In this document: in pieces, positions 15,756 to 23,281 of the stretch
Layout: each line of letters starts with the position of its first letter
Position numbering within the stretch: position 1 is the stretch's first letter
From: a virus
IMG/VR virus record: IMGVR_UViG_3300033141_003639
Span: 1 to 39,026 of that record
DNA length: 39,026 nt
Direction: 5' to 3' (one strand)
Position numbers and translations under genes: made by a program
Notes under the pieces: model-generated
Database searches by the model: none
What the model was told of the DNA's origin: nothing
The model's input: only the letters and a program-made list of their open reading frames with translations

Positions 15756-17036
15756 TTATTGCCCAACGCCTAAAAGATTTAATCTGCCATCACCGCCTCC
15801 CCCCCCTGACGGCGTGTAGGTGGCGTAGATGGAGTATTTAGCTGTTAAATAAGAAAAATGGCTCCAAGTTTCTGATAGCAATGCACCATTGCTAGTCTCA
15901 TTGCCAGAACCAGTATCATAATAGACATTATTAAGATTTCCTTTTACAAATGCAACACCATAAGTTATCCCATTAGATAATGGCCATGACAGAACAGAAG
16001 TATCATACCAATCTTTTGGATATACGCCGGGTAATGAAATGTCTGCTGGGTCTTCTAATCTATTAACTGGAACAGACCCATTATAATCATATATTGCCAC
16101 ATTTCCAGTTCCACTATAACTTTCATTAGTAAGAAGAGAAATTAACGTAATAGTATCTCCTGTAGAAGCTGTATATCTTGTAGTTGAACCAATTAAACAT
16201 TTTGCTTGACTTGTAGTAGAAGATGTTCCTCCCTCACTCGTATACCCAAAAGTGTCATTGCTCTTAATCGGATAAACTGCACTATCCAAAAACTCCTGTG
16301 GGATTTCTACCCTGTAAATCCCCTTTTCCACATCAATGCTCAATTTCCCCCACGCCTCTTTTCCTTCTGCGTCTATTAGTTTCGGTCTGTAAATGTGAAA
16401 CGCCTTGCCTGCTTTATATTCTTTGCCGTTCTTATTAACCAATCCGCCTTTTGTTTTATGATAAACAGCATAACTTCCCACAACATTTTCTGGTCTTTCC
16501 ACCAAAACATTGCCGTCTGAATCCTTGACTTGGATTTCGGTAACTACTATTTCTCTGCCAAACTCCTCGCTGTAGCCATTTTGGTATTCTTCAGTTAAAG
16601 GCGGCTGGTAAAAAAAGTTCAACTCCTTGCCAGAAACAGAAAACTCAACTACATTGCTTTTTGGCTTTTTCTTCAAATGCCACACCATCTTATACCCCCC
16701 TTCGCCCTCGTCGTAGTCGTAGAACTCTATCTCGCTGTCGCCCTTAGCCCATTTGATTTTGTCTCTAGTGGCACCCATTTCAGCCAAGTGATAACCATTG
16801 TCTTTTAACCTGACTGAAAAATTAACTTCGTTTGTCCAGCGGCATAGCTTTACCTGCGGGCAAAAAATGTCTGGCTGTTTATCATCACCAATAATCACAT
16901 TTATCTCGTCTTTCGGCTCGCCTGTATATTTATCCTTTTCAGCGTTTTTGATTTTAACCAATCTCAAGGCATTGTTCGCAAAAGAATATTTTGCTCTCGC
17001 CTCTGGCGGCAGTTTTGCAAAGTCTAATCTCGCCAT
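15756..17036 (-). CDS. Beta-rich tail/virion surface protein
   Basis: A 426-residue protein. The first two-thirds are beta-rich with alternating charged segments (VRLKDNGYHLAEMGATRDKIKW, YKAGKAFHIYRPKLIDAEG). The C-terminal third is Ser/Thr/Gly/Tyr-rich, resembling surface-exposed beta-sandwich domains (TSSTTSQAKCLIGSTTRY, SNGITYGVAFVKGNL). It ends in a GGGGG linker and GRLNLLGVGQ. I recognise no enzyme motif. Its position inside the fibre cluster suggests a distal tail component. Confidence 0.5.
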   Translation of the reverse strand: MARLDFAKLPPEARAKYSFANNALRLVKIKNAEKDKYTGEPKDEINVIIGDDKQPDIFCPQVKLCRWTNEVNFSVRLKDNGYHLAEMGATRDKIKWAKGDSEIEFYDYDEGEGGYKMVWHLKKKPKSNVVEFSVSGKELNFFYQPPLTEEYQNGYSEEFGREIVVTEIQVKDSDGNVLVERPENVVGSYAVYHKTKGGLVNKNGKEYKAGKAFHIYRPKLIDAEGKEAWGKLSIDVEKGIYRVEIPQEFLDSAVYPIKSNDTFGYTSEGGTSSTTSQAKCLIGSTTRYTASTGDTITLISLLTNESYSGTGNVAIYDYNGSVPVNRLEDPADISLPGVYPKDWYDTSVLSWPLSNGITYGVAFVKGNLNNVYYDTGSGNETSNGALLSETWSHFSYLTAKYSIYATYTPSGGGGGDGRLNLLGVGQ

Positions 17037-17038
17037 AA

Positions 17039-18664
17039 TTACACTTCTACATAAACCAAATGCCCAGAAACAGCATTTGCCGCTGATAAGTTCAGCACTA
17101 AAGCGGTATTTGACGCTGTTTCAAAAAGACCAACAGGGCTAAATGAGCTGGAAATACCGCCATTAGCTATAAACTGCATATCCCCTGACAGAGCTGTGCC
17201 TGCCGCTCCTGAATACCATTGCACAGTTGTCTCCGCTCCGCAAACAAGGGCATACTGCAATACCCTTATTTTCTTTCCTGACACTGCCGCAACAATAGTA
17301 TTATCGCCACTGCTGGCAACATCTATCTTGGCAAACTTTGGCGTTAAAGCCGTTGTCCCGTTTTGAATAGCATCAGTTGCCAGTTTGGCAGTAACAGTAT
17401 CCTGCGTTGCCGCCAAGTCTCTGACATCTAAATCAGTAGCCGAGACACCTACTGTTTCGCCGTCTAAAGTAACTTTGACATCAGTTGAGTTTCCTCCCTC
17501 AACTGCCACACTATCTGTTGCTGAACTTAAATCTCTGATGTCTAAGTTAGTAGCCGAAACAGTAACACTGCCGTCAACAGTCAGCGAACCACCGCCGTCA
17601 TCAACTGACAGAGATGAGCCGCCATCTGCCACATTGACTGTATTGCCCACTGCTACCTCCAGCTGGTTAGAGGCATTGACTGAAGCTGTTTCTACCCCAT
17701 CGGTCAGCTGAACCGAGCCAATAGTGTTTGAGCCAGAAGGCAGTGCTTCACCAAACTTGATGTCGCCGATATATGTCCCGTCTGTCGGAGAGTCCAATAC
17801 CACTGCCTCGCTATCCAAAGTAACCTTGACATCAGTCGTGTTCCCTCCTTCAATCGCAACACTATCTGTTGCTGAACTTAAATCTCTGATATCTAAGTCG
17901 GTAGCTGAAACACCTACTGTTTCGCCATCTAAAGTAACCTTAACATCAGTTGCATTTCCCCCTTCAACTGCTACGCTATCTGTCGCTGAGCTTAAATCTC
18001 TAATGTCTAAGTCAGTAGCCGAGACAGCTACTACCTCGCTGTCTAAAGTAACCTTAACATCAGTTGTATTTCCCCCTTCAATCGCAATGCTGTCTGTTGC
18101 CGAACTTAAATCCCTGATATCTAAGTCAGTAGCGGAAACCGTTACCGTCTCGCCGTCAAGGGTGATTTTAACATCATTGGTTTGCGTTCCCTTGCTGATA
18201 TCGACAATATCTATTTGCTGATGCCTGTCAGTGTCCATCAAAAAAGCGCCAGCATCACCAGCATTAACCGCATCAGCGGTTGTTTGTCCGCCGACAGGAG
18301 TAAAGCTAGTGGTGGCCACAGTAAAGGCGGCGTCATCAGCCATTGATGTCCCGCCAGTCCCACCGCCAGAAACAACATCTACCTGTAAGTGTCCAGAGCT
18401 ATCAACAGCTAATATCTGATAGTTAGAGCCGTCTGTGCCGAGAACAAGATTGCCTTTATAGCCGGCATTAACGCTTGTTCCGTCAGCATACTGCTCTCCA
18501 GCTGGGTTAGCCACATAAATCTGGCCATCGCTGTCAACCTTTATCTGCGCCATTGTTGACCCAGTCCAACCGTATACACCAGTCTTTAAAATGCGATAGG
18601 TGCTGTCAAGCGACTGGTTTAAGATTTCGCCCAAACTGCGTGGGCGAGACCATTTGTCACCCAT
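17039..18664 (-). CDS. Long tail fibre with 38-residue repeats, module 1
   Basis: A 541-residue protein. The N-terminal domain (SRPRSLGEILNQSLDSTYRI, then GVYGWTGS) is related to that of 13758-15164. Residues 176-289 hold three consecutive 38-residue repeats with the core VSATDLDIRDLSSATDS and EGGNTTDVKVTLD; a fourth copy and a degenerate fifth follow a spacer. The C-terminal part (VDVASSGDNTIVAAVSGKKIRVLQYALV, then ALVLNLSAANAVSGHLVYVEV) is a small beta-sandwich tip domain common in phage tail proteins. It is probably a receptor-binding fibre. Confidence 0.72.
   Translation of the reverse strand: MGDKWSRPRSLGEILNQSLDSTYRILKTGVYGWTGSTMAQIKVDSDGQIYVANPAGEQYADGTSVNAGYKGNLVLGTDGSNYQILAVDSSGHLQVDVVSGGGTGGTSMADDAAFTVATTSFTPVGGQTTADAVNAGDAGAFLMDTDRHQQIDIVDISKGTQTNDVKITLDGETVTVSATDLDIRDLSSATDSIAIEGGNTTDVKVTLDSEVVAVSATDLDIRDLSSATDSVAVEGGNATDVKVTLDGETVGVSATDLDIRDLSSATDSVAIEGGNTTDVKVTLDSEAVVLDSPTDGTYIGDIKFGEALPSGSNTIGSVQLTDGVETASVNASNQLEVAVGNTVNVADGGSSLSVDDGGGSLTVDGSVTVSATNLDIRDLSSATDSVAVEGGNSTDVKVTLDGETVGVSATDLDVRDLAATQDTVTAKLATDAIQNGTTALTPKFAKIDVASSGDNTIVAAVSGKKIRVLQYALVCGAETTVQWYSGAAGTALSGDMQFIANGGISSSFSPVGLFETASNTALVLNLSAANAVSGHLVYVEV
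17420..18139 (-). repeat. 114-bp repeats inside the long fibre gene
   Basis: Three in-frame tandem copies of a 38-codon unit lie at 17798-18139, and a fourth plus a partial copy lie further downstream. The copies are similar enough to recombine with each other, which could change fibre length. Confidence 0.75.
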
Positions 18665-18666
18665 TT

Positions 18667-19125
18667 CTAAAATGCGTTAAAAGTATGAATTATTTTAATT
18701 CCCAACCTTTTTTCCAGCTTTTTGTCTTTAAGCGCCTTGCTTACAATCTCAAAAATCAAATCAACTTTCGCAAAGCGAGGATGGTTGCTGGAGATACCAA
18801 GTTTCTCTTCAATGAGCTTTAAAACTTCACGATAGCTTCCTACTGTTTCCCCCATTTTGCTTGCCCGTATTTTGCCAACAATATACTCGTCTATTGTTTT
18901 TATCTTATCTTGAAGACCATTGATATTGTCAACATAGAGGTCTTTCACGCCCCACAATTCTACTAGGTATGGCTCAACAAAAAGGGAAAGCGGCTTGCTG
19001 TCAAGCACTTTTTCACTGGTAACAAATCTGGCGGTATCTTGTTTTCTCTGCGGCTTTGCTTCTGCTTTTACGCTTGGCGTTTCCTGCACCGCTTCAATTA
19101 TGCGTGGCTTAAACGTCTTGTCCAT
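18667..19125 (-). CDS. Tail-module protein, paralogue of 15335-15754
   Basis: A 152-residue protein with a disordered, charged N-terminus and a helical C-terminal domain (SKPLSLFVEPYLVELWGVKDLYVDNI...). It shares the core of the 139-residue protein at 15335-15754 and precedes the first fibre gene, as that protein precedes the second. Its function is unknown. An adaptor or fibre-assembly role is inferred from the repeated gene order. Its start overlaps the end of the deacetylase gene by 17 bp. Confidence 0.6.
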   Translation of the reverse strand: MDKTFKPRIIEAVQETPSVKAEAKPQRKQDTARFVTSEKVLDSKPLSLFVEPYLVELWGVKDLYVDNINGLQDKIKTIDEYIVGKIRASKMGETVGSYREVLKLIEEKLGISSNHPRFAKVDLIFEIVSKALKDKKLEKRLGIKIIHTFNAF

Positions 19126-19768
19126 TTTCTTTTAAGTATTCGCTAATAAATTGAAACTTTGCGTTTTGGGGCATTTGTAAAAGATTGGGCAAACATTCGT
19201 CAAGCCCATTGACGATTCCAGGCGTAGTCCAAATATGCCCGTGAGCTTTAATTACTGGGTAATGTTTGGGGAAAGGCACGTCCTTAATATCCCAATTCCA
19301 GACATAAGTCGGAATATCGGTATGGACAGTTGGCTTGTTCCTGTCAATCGCCAGAACATAGCCCCTTTCCTTTAAAACTTCTTCAGCCGCTGGGGAAATC
19401 TGCCAATGCGGTGCTTTAAAAATCTTAACAAAGGGAATACCCAGTTGTCCAAACAGATTTTCAATCGCCTTAATAATCATTTCAGCCCTTTTCTTGTCCT
19501 TAGTCAGCATTTCGCCTTTAAGGTGGGAAAAGCCGTGGGGGGCGATTTCAATCCAGCCGCTGTTGGCGGCAACTATTTTGCCCCACTCCTTAAACTTCTC
19601 CACTTCCATTTTTCTGAAAAAAACCGCTAGCGAGAAAGCAGGGGTAAAGCAAGTGCATTTGAAATTGGGAAAATGTTCTTTGAGCTTGAGCAATAAATGA
19701 TGGCCAGGGTGCGTGGCTGAATAATCATCAAAATCAATCACCCAAGTTTGTTTCTCGCAATTTGTCAT
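19109..19768 (-). CDS. Polysaccharide deacetylase-like protein (NodB fold)
   Basis: A 219-residue protein. WVIDFDDYS (D14, D15) gives the catalytic and metal-binding Asp of carbohydrate esterase family 4. APHGFSHLKGE (H78, H82) gives the metal-binding His-x3-His pair. Later segments (FKAPHWQISPAAEEVLKERGY, VIKAHGHIW) fit the expected substrate-side loops. It should remove acetyl groups from an amino sugar or similar polysaccharide. It lies at the end of the glycan cluster and overlaps the dehydrogenase gene by 35 bp. A palindrome of the GTCAA-N5-TTGAC family falls inside it. Confidence 0.78.
   Translation of the reverse strand: MTNCEKQTWVIDFDDYSATHPGHHLLLKLKEHFPNFKCTCFTPAFSLAVFFRKMEVEKFKEWGKIVAANSGWIEIAPHGFSHLKGEMLTKDKKRAEMIIKAIENLFGQLGIPFVKIFKAPHWQISPAAEEVLKERGYVLAIDRNKPTVHTDIPTYVWNWDIKDVPFPKHYPVIKAHGHIWTTPGIVNGLDECLPNLLQMPQNAKFQFISEYLKENGQDV
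19199..19213. promoter_or_regulatory. GTCAA-N5-TTGAC palindrome, copy 3
   Basis: GTCAAGCCCATTGAC lies within the deacetylase coding sequence, about 70 bp before the start of the fibre-module gene at 19125. It matches copy 2 at all but one base. It may be an operator or stoperator site inside the late operon, or a chance match. Confidence 0.4.
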
Positions 19769-20507
19769 TGTGCTTTAAGAGGTCTTTAAAAAATCCGCTT
19801 TTATCAAGGTTGGCAAGAGAGCTGATGTCCTTTGGCAGGCATTTGCCGCTAAAGCCGCGATTATCCCGAAAAACAAAAGTATAGTAGCGGCTAATGCGTG
19901 GGTCTGCCAGCCACAATTCACGCAATTCGTTCCAATAAATGCCGTTAGCTCGAGCAATGTCAAACATTTTATTGCAGAAAACGACTTTTGTCCCAATCCA
20001 GGCATTTTCCATTAACTTAGCCAATTCAGCTGTTTTAGCATCAGTAATGTGTATTCTTACTTGAGAATTATACACTTCGTGGTAAAGCTGAACAGCTAGT
20101 TCGCAATCGCCTTTTTCGCCGCCCAAGATGAGCCATTGGCGCTGTTTTAAACTGGTCAGAGGATGAGCAGGAGTTTCCCCAATATATTCTGGCTGGAAAA
20201 CAATCCTTTTTTTATATTTCTCTTTCAGCTTATCAGTTGTGCCCACAGGCAGGGTTGAACGGATAATAATCAGCGGGGTTTCCAGCCAGCCAACTGCCTT
20301 TTCTACGATACTCGTATCCAGCTCGCCATTTTCGTTTAAGTTAGTAGGCACACAGACAAAAGCAACATCGCAGCTATTGACTTCTTGGCGGTATTTGCCA
20401 ACAAGACTGCTTTCATCTTGGGCTTTGTCGTATAAAACAGCGTCGGGGAACAGCTTGCTATGAGCGCCGCCGACGACGCCGACACCGATAATAGCTACCT
20501 TCTTCAT
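19734..20507 (-). CDS. Nucleotide-sugar dehydrogenase, short form lacking the C-terminal domain
   Basis: A 257-residue protein of the UDP-glucose/GDP-mannose dehydrogenase family. The N-terminus has an NAD-binding IGVGVVGGAH motif, followed by VPTNLNENGELD, RSTLPVGTT, and KLMENAW with the catalytic-region Asn. GFSGKCLPKD carries the catalytic Cys (about C223). Full-length enzymes are about 400-450 residues with a C-terminal UDP-binding domain; this one stops soon after the Cys motif, so it lacks that domain. It may oxidise a nucleotide sugar to a uronate for the local glycan pathway. The ATG at 20507 was chosen over a TTG upstream. Confidence 0.75.
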   Translation of the reverse strand: MKKVAIIGVGVVGGAHSKLFPDAVLYDKAQDESSLVGKYRQEVNSCDVAFVCVPTNLNENGELDTSIVEKAVGWLETPLIIIRSTLPVGTTDKLKEKYKKRIVFQPEYIGETPAHPLTSLKQRQWLILGGEKGDCELAVQLYHEVYNSQVRIHITDAKTAELAKLMENAWIGTKVVFCNKMFDIARANGIYWNELRELWLADPRISRYYTFVFRDNRGFSGKCLPKDISSLANLDKSGFFKDLLKHNDKLRETNLGD

Positions 20508-21034
20508 ATTTTTCTGCAAAAAGCTAGGGTGTTTAAGTGATGATAACTGATTTGCACTTTGCGGAAGCCAGCTTCTTTTAAAAGCCGCTTAAAAGCAGAC
20601 GGGGTAAAGCGCCAATAATCGTCCCAATGAGACCAGTGCTGGTCAGCCCTCATCTTATCTTGGTGGAAGGGATAAGCAAACGGGCAGTCAACAATGGCAT
20701 ATTTTTTGCTAATGCGGCAAATCTCGCTGAGCGCTTTGCGGTAATCCCAGATATGCTCTATAGTCTGGGTCATAATGACAAGGTCAAATGAGTCGCTCGG
20801 CAGTCCGCTTTGAGTAATGTCAGCCACAATATCTGGCTTCCATTTGGGGTCAATGTCCAGCGTTTTCCACTCAGACACGCCATTGCCGAAAAAGCGGTAA
20901 GAGCCGCTTGGCTTTTCGTCGCCAGCGATGCCGACTTCTAAAACCTTTTTGTCTTTCATATTCAGCCGCATTGCCAACCCTTCCAGCCAAGCATTGAGCT
21001 GAAGGCGCAATTGGCGTGAAACAAGAGCGTCCAT
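20504..21034 (-). CDS. SAM-dependent methyltransferase, class I
   Basis: A 176-residue protein. Motif I is KVLEVGIAGDEKPSG. The acidic motif II is TLDIDPKW, and later motifs are FDLVIMTQTIEHIWDY and ALSEICRISKKYAIVDCPF. This is the type-11 methyltransferase pattern. Substrates in glycan clusters are usually sugars or sugar nucleotides, so sugar O-methylation is the likely role, but this is inferred from context. It overlaps the dehydrogenase start by 4 bp. Confidence 0.75.
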   Translation of the reverse strand: MDALVSRQLRLQLNAWLEGLAMRLNMKDKKVLEVGIAGDEKPSGSYRFFGNGVSEWKTLDIDPKWKPDIVADITQSGLPSDSFDLVIMTQTIEHIWDYRKALSEICRISKKYAIVDCPFAYPFHQDKMRADQHWSHWDDYWRFTPSAFKRLLKEAGFRKVQISYHHLNTLAFCRKI

Positions 21035-21035
21035 T

Positions 21036-21161
21036 TTATTGATGTCTGTTAGGATGAACTCGCCAATAGCGTGAGCGTGGATAGCGGGAATTTTTAGCTT
21101 CCTCTTTTGCCGCTTCCTTGGCGACTTTTGTTTTTATTTTTGTCTTTTTTGCTTTAGGCAT
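21036..21161 (-). CDS. Small Lys/Ala-rich basic protein
   Basis: A 41-residue ORF, MPKAKKTKIKTKVAKEAAKE..., ending RVHPNRHQ. It is strongly basic, like small histone-like or virion-binding peptides. It fills the gap between two longer genes, and its stop lies 2 bp after the start codon of the methyltransferase. No clear ribosome binding site is present, so the call is tentative. Confidence 0.42.
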   Translation of the reverse strand: MPKAKKTKIKTKVAKEAAKEEAKNSRYPRSRYWRVHPNRHQ

Positions 21162-21178
21162 TATTTTTTCGCCTTTGG

Positions 21179-22135
21179 TTAATTAGCGACCTTTAAGTTA
21201 TTGAAAAAATCAGTCCATAAACCGATTTTCTTGTGAAGGTCATATTCCTTTCTGACATATCTGCCAGCGTCCCTGCCCATTTTTTTTCTTTCCTGCGGGT
21301 TTTCAATCAGGTAGCTTAAATGGCGAAACCAATCTCTTTCATCCTTGGCAATAAGGGCGTGCCTTACTTTTCCCTCATAGCAGACATTGCTTACCACTGA
21401 AGGGATATTATACCAAGAATATTCCACCCACTTCAGCTCTGACTTGCCGTGATTAAGATATAGGTCAGTCAATGGAGCAATCCCTATGTCAAACCCTAAT
21501 TCTGCGAATTTCTTGGCATAAATAGCTTGGTCTAGTTCCCACGGATAATACTTTAGCCATTTGCACTTATACTCCTCGCCAAAACCGAAATAAATAACTT
21601 CTGTCTGGGGATACTCCCTGTGGATTTCCGCTAAAATGGGAGTAATAAATTCCAAATCCTTAAAGTGAGAATCACCGCCAACCCAGCCAATTCTTATTTT
21701 CTTATCCTTGCACCTTCTGTTTTTAAAGCGACGGACATCAGGGTCAATGCAGTTCGGCAATATTTCAAAATTAGAATTATACTTTCCATAAACCTTAGCG
21801 ATAAAAGGGCTGGGGGTAGTGATAGCGTCCATCCGTGACATACAAACATAAAATCTTTCTTTGATGTCTTCAGGCAACGGAGTCATTGTCCCATTGTCGT
21901 CATCCATAATGTCATCTACATCCAACACCACTTTTTTGCCCCTCTGGTGTAAAATGGCTATGATTTTTGGTCTACGAAAAATCTTTTGAAGCCAAATAAC
22001 ATCTGCCCAACTTATATCCTCCTCTGTTAGAGCTTGATTCTGCCTTATTTCAAACGGTAAATGCTGAACGATTTGTTTTATTCTGTAATATCCAGACTGA
22101 TAGTCATTCGGGACTGCTAGGATTTTTACATTCAT
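21179..22135 (-). CDS. Glycosyltransferase, GT4/GT-B type
   Basis: A 318-residue protein starting MNVKILAVPNDYQSGYYRI. The donor domain has IRIGWVGGDSHFKDLEF, VIYFGFGEEY and IGIAPLTDLYLNHGKSELKWVEYSWY, where a conserved Lys and acidic residue occur as in GT4 enzymes. It has the same architecture as 12519-13562, and the two are paralogues. The ATG at 22135 is preferred over an in-frame GTG 14 codons upstream because the family starts with the beta strand VKILAV. The sugar specificity is unknown. Confidence 0.82.
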   Translation of the reverse strand: MNVKILAVPNDYQSGYYRIKQIVQHLPFEIRQNQALTEEDISWADVIWLQKIFRRPKIIAILHQRGKKVVLDVDDIMDDDNGTMTPLPEDIKERFYVCMSRMDAITTPSPFIAKVYGKYNSNFEILPNCIDPDVRRFKNRRCKDKKIRIGWVGGDSHFKDLEFITPILAEIHREYPQTEVIYFGFGEEYKCKWLKYYPWELDQAIYAKKFAELGFDIGIAPLTDLYLNHGKSELKWVEYSWYNIPSVVSNVCYEGKVRHALIAKDERDWFRHLSYLIENPQERKKMGRDAGRYVRKEYDLHKKIGLWTDFFNNLKVAN

Positions 22136-22713
22136 TTTCGGGTTACCTTTACTAGTTTTATTGTCATTATTCCCCACTCTTCTCTGCTCTCGTCTCTAGG
22201 TTCTAAAATTTCTACATTGTATTTCTTGCTTCCCTTGAGACCATCAATCAGGGGCTTGCACCCTAAATCTTCCCGATTCCAATAATCGTCAAATATCACT
22301 ACGGTCTTTTTGTGCATCAACTTCTTGCAATTATTCCAATCACTTTCAATAGTTTCTAAAGAGTGCCCCCCGTCAATAAAAATTAAGTCCATCTTGGGTA
22401 GTTTTGTTTTTGGTAGAATTTCCTTAGTATCTCCCTTAAAAAGATAAATCTTAGCTCCCAAGCCACCTAACTTCTTTTGTATTTTTGCTTCCGATTGAGG
22501 AATCCCGAAGTTCTCTGGGTTTCTGTCTTCTTTTTGTATATGTTCTTGGGTTATGTCCTCAAACAAATCAAACCCGTAATATTTAACATCATCTCTGTGT
22601 TTCAATGCTTCTTTTATCATCATCTCTGCCCCTTCTCCGTGGCAGACGCCAATCTCCATTATTTTTTCGGGTTTAATTTCCTCTATAATTTTGATAAAGT
22701 TTTCATATCTCAT
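22132..22713 (-). CDS. SAM-dependent methyltransferase (Methyltransf_24-like)
   Basis: A 193-residue protein. KIMEIGVCHGEGAEMM is motif I, YYGFDLFED supplies the acidic residue, and MDLIFIDGGHSLETIESDW is the GGHS motif typical of this family. These proteins often methylate or otherwise modify sugars in surface-glycan clusters. The start at ATG 22713 gives a natural N-terminus (MRYENF). It overlaps the glycosyltransferase on its 3' side by 4 bp. Confidence 0.72.
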   Translation of the reverse strand: MRYENFIKIIEEIKPEKIMEIGVCHGEGAEMMIKEALKHRDDVKYYGFDLFEDITQEHIQKEDRNPENFGIPQSEAKIQKKLGGLGAKIYLFKGDTKEILPKTKLPKMDLIFIDGGHSLETIESDWNNCKKLMHKKTVVIFDDYWNREDLGCKPLIDGLKGSKKYNVEILEPRDESREEWGIMTIKLVKVTRK

Positions 22714-23281
22714 TTTTATGCGGCTTCCTCTCAAGATAATCGTCTAGTAATTGAGAAGGAAGGTATTTTACTGCTTTATAAAACACATAGGGAAAGCTAA
22801 TTTGGTCTCTTACAGACCCTTTACAGATTTCCGCCCACCATTTTTCGTTCAATCTTTCAATCCTCTTTGTGTGTTTCCTAATAATCAAATAACAAGCTCC
22901 CAACCCAGCGCGCTCTGGGAAGCCCTCTTCTCTGTATCTCTCAATCTGTTTTTCGATTGTCTCGAGATTGCCAATCCCCCTTGCCATACAATCTTTAGCT
23001 TCCTCGTAAAGACAATTCTTGGCAGGGTGGCGGAATACGGCAATCTCAGCGCCCTCTAGAAGCCCGATAAACTCCTTTGCTGGTCTCTTGAGAAAAACAT
23101 TTCCATCTACCCATATACTGTATCGGGTCGGTATAAAAAGGTGAGAAAGAACTTTGTAAATCTTGGCATTAAGAACTGGGCTTTTGAACCTATTGTAAGC
23201 AGTGAACACTTTTATATCGTCCCTCATCTTATCTCTTTCCCCCGTAATAGCCGTATAAATTGTCGCCCTACTTTTTCTCAT
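22703..23281 (-). CDS. Glycosyltransferase of the DUF616/TOD1-MUCI70-like type
   Basis: A 192-residue GT-A-like protein. The run ATIYTAITGERDKMRDD, then KIYKVLSHLFIPTRYSIWVDGNVFL and AVFRHPAKNCLYEEAKDC, matches the pattern of small glycosyltransferases in which SIWVDGN holds the metal-binding Asp. The acceptor is unknown. It overlaps the next gene upstream by 14 bp and is part of the same operon. Confidence 0.7.
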   Translation of the reverse strand: MRKSRATIYTAITGERDKMRDDIKVFTAYNRFKSPVLNAKIYKVLSHLFIPTRYSIWVDGNVFLKRPAKEFIGLLEGAEIAVFRHPAKNCLYEEAKDCMARGIGNLETIEKQIERYREEGFPERAGLGACYLIIRKHTKRIERLNEKWWAEICKGSVRDQISFPYVFYKAVKYLPSQLLDDYLERKPHKNEI

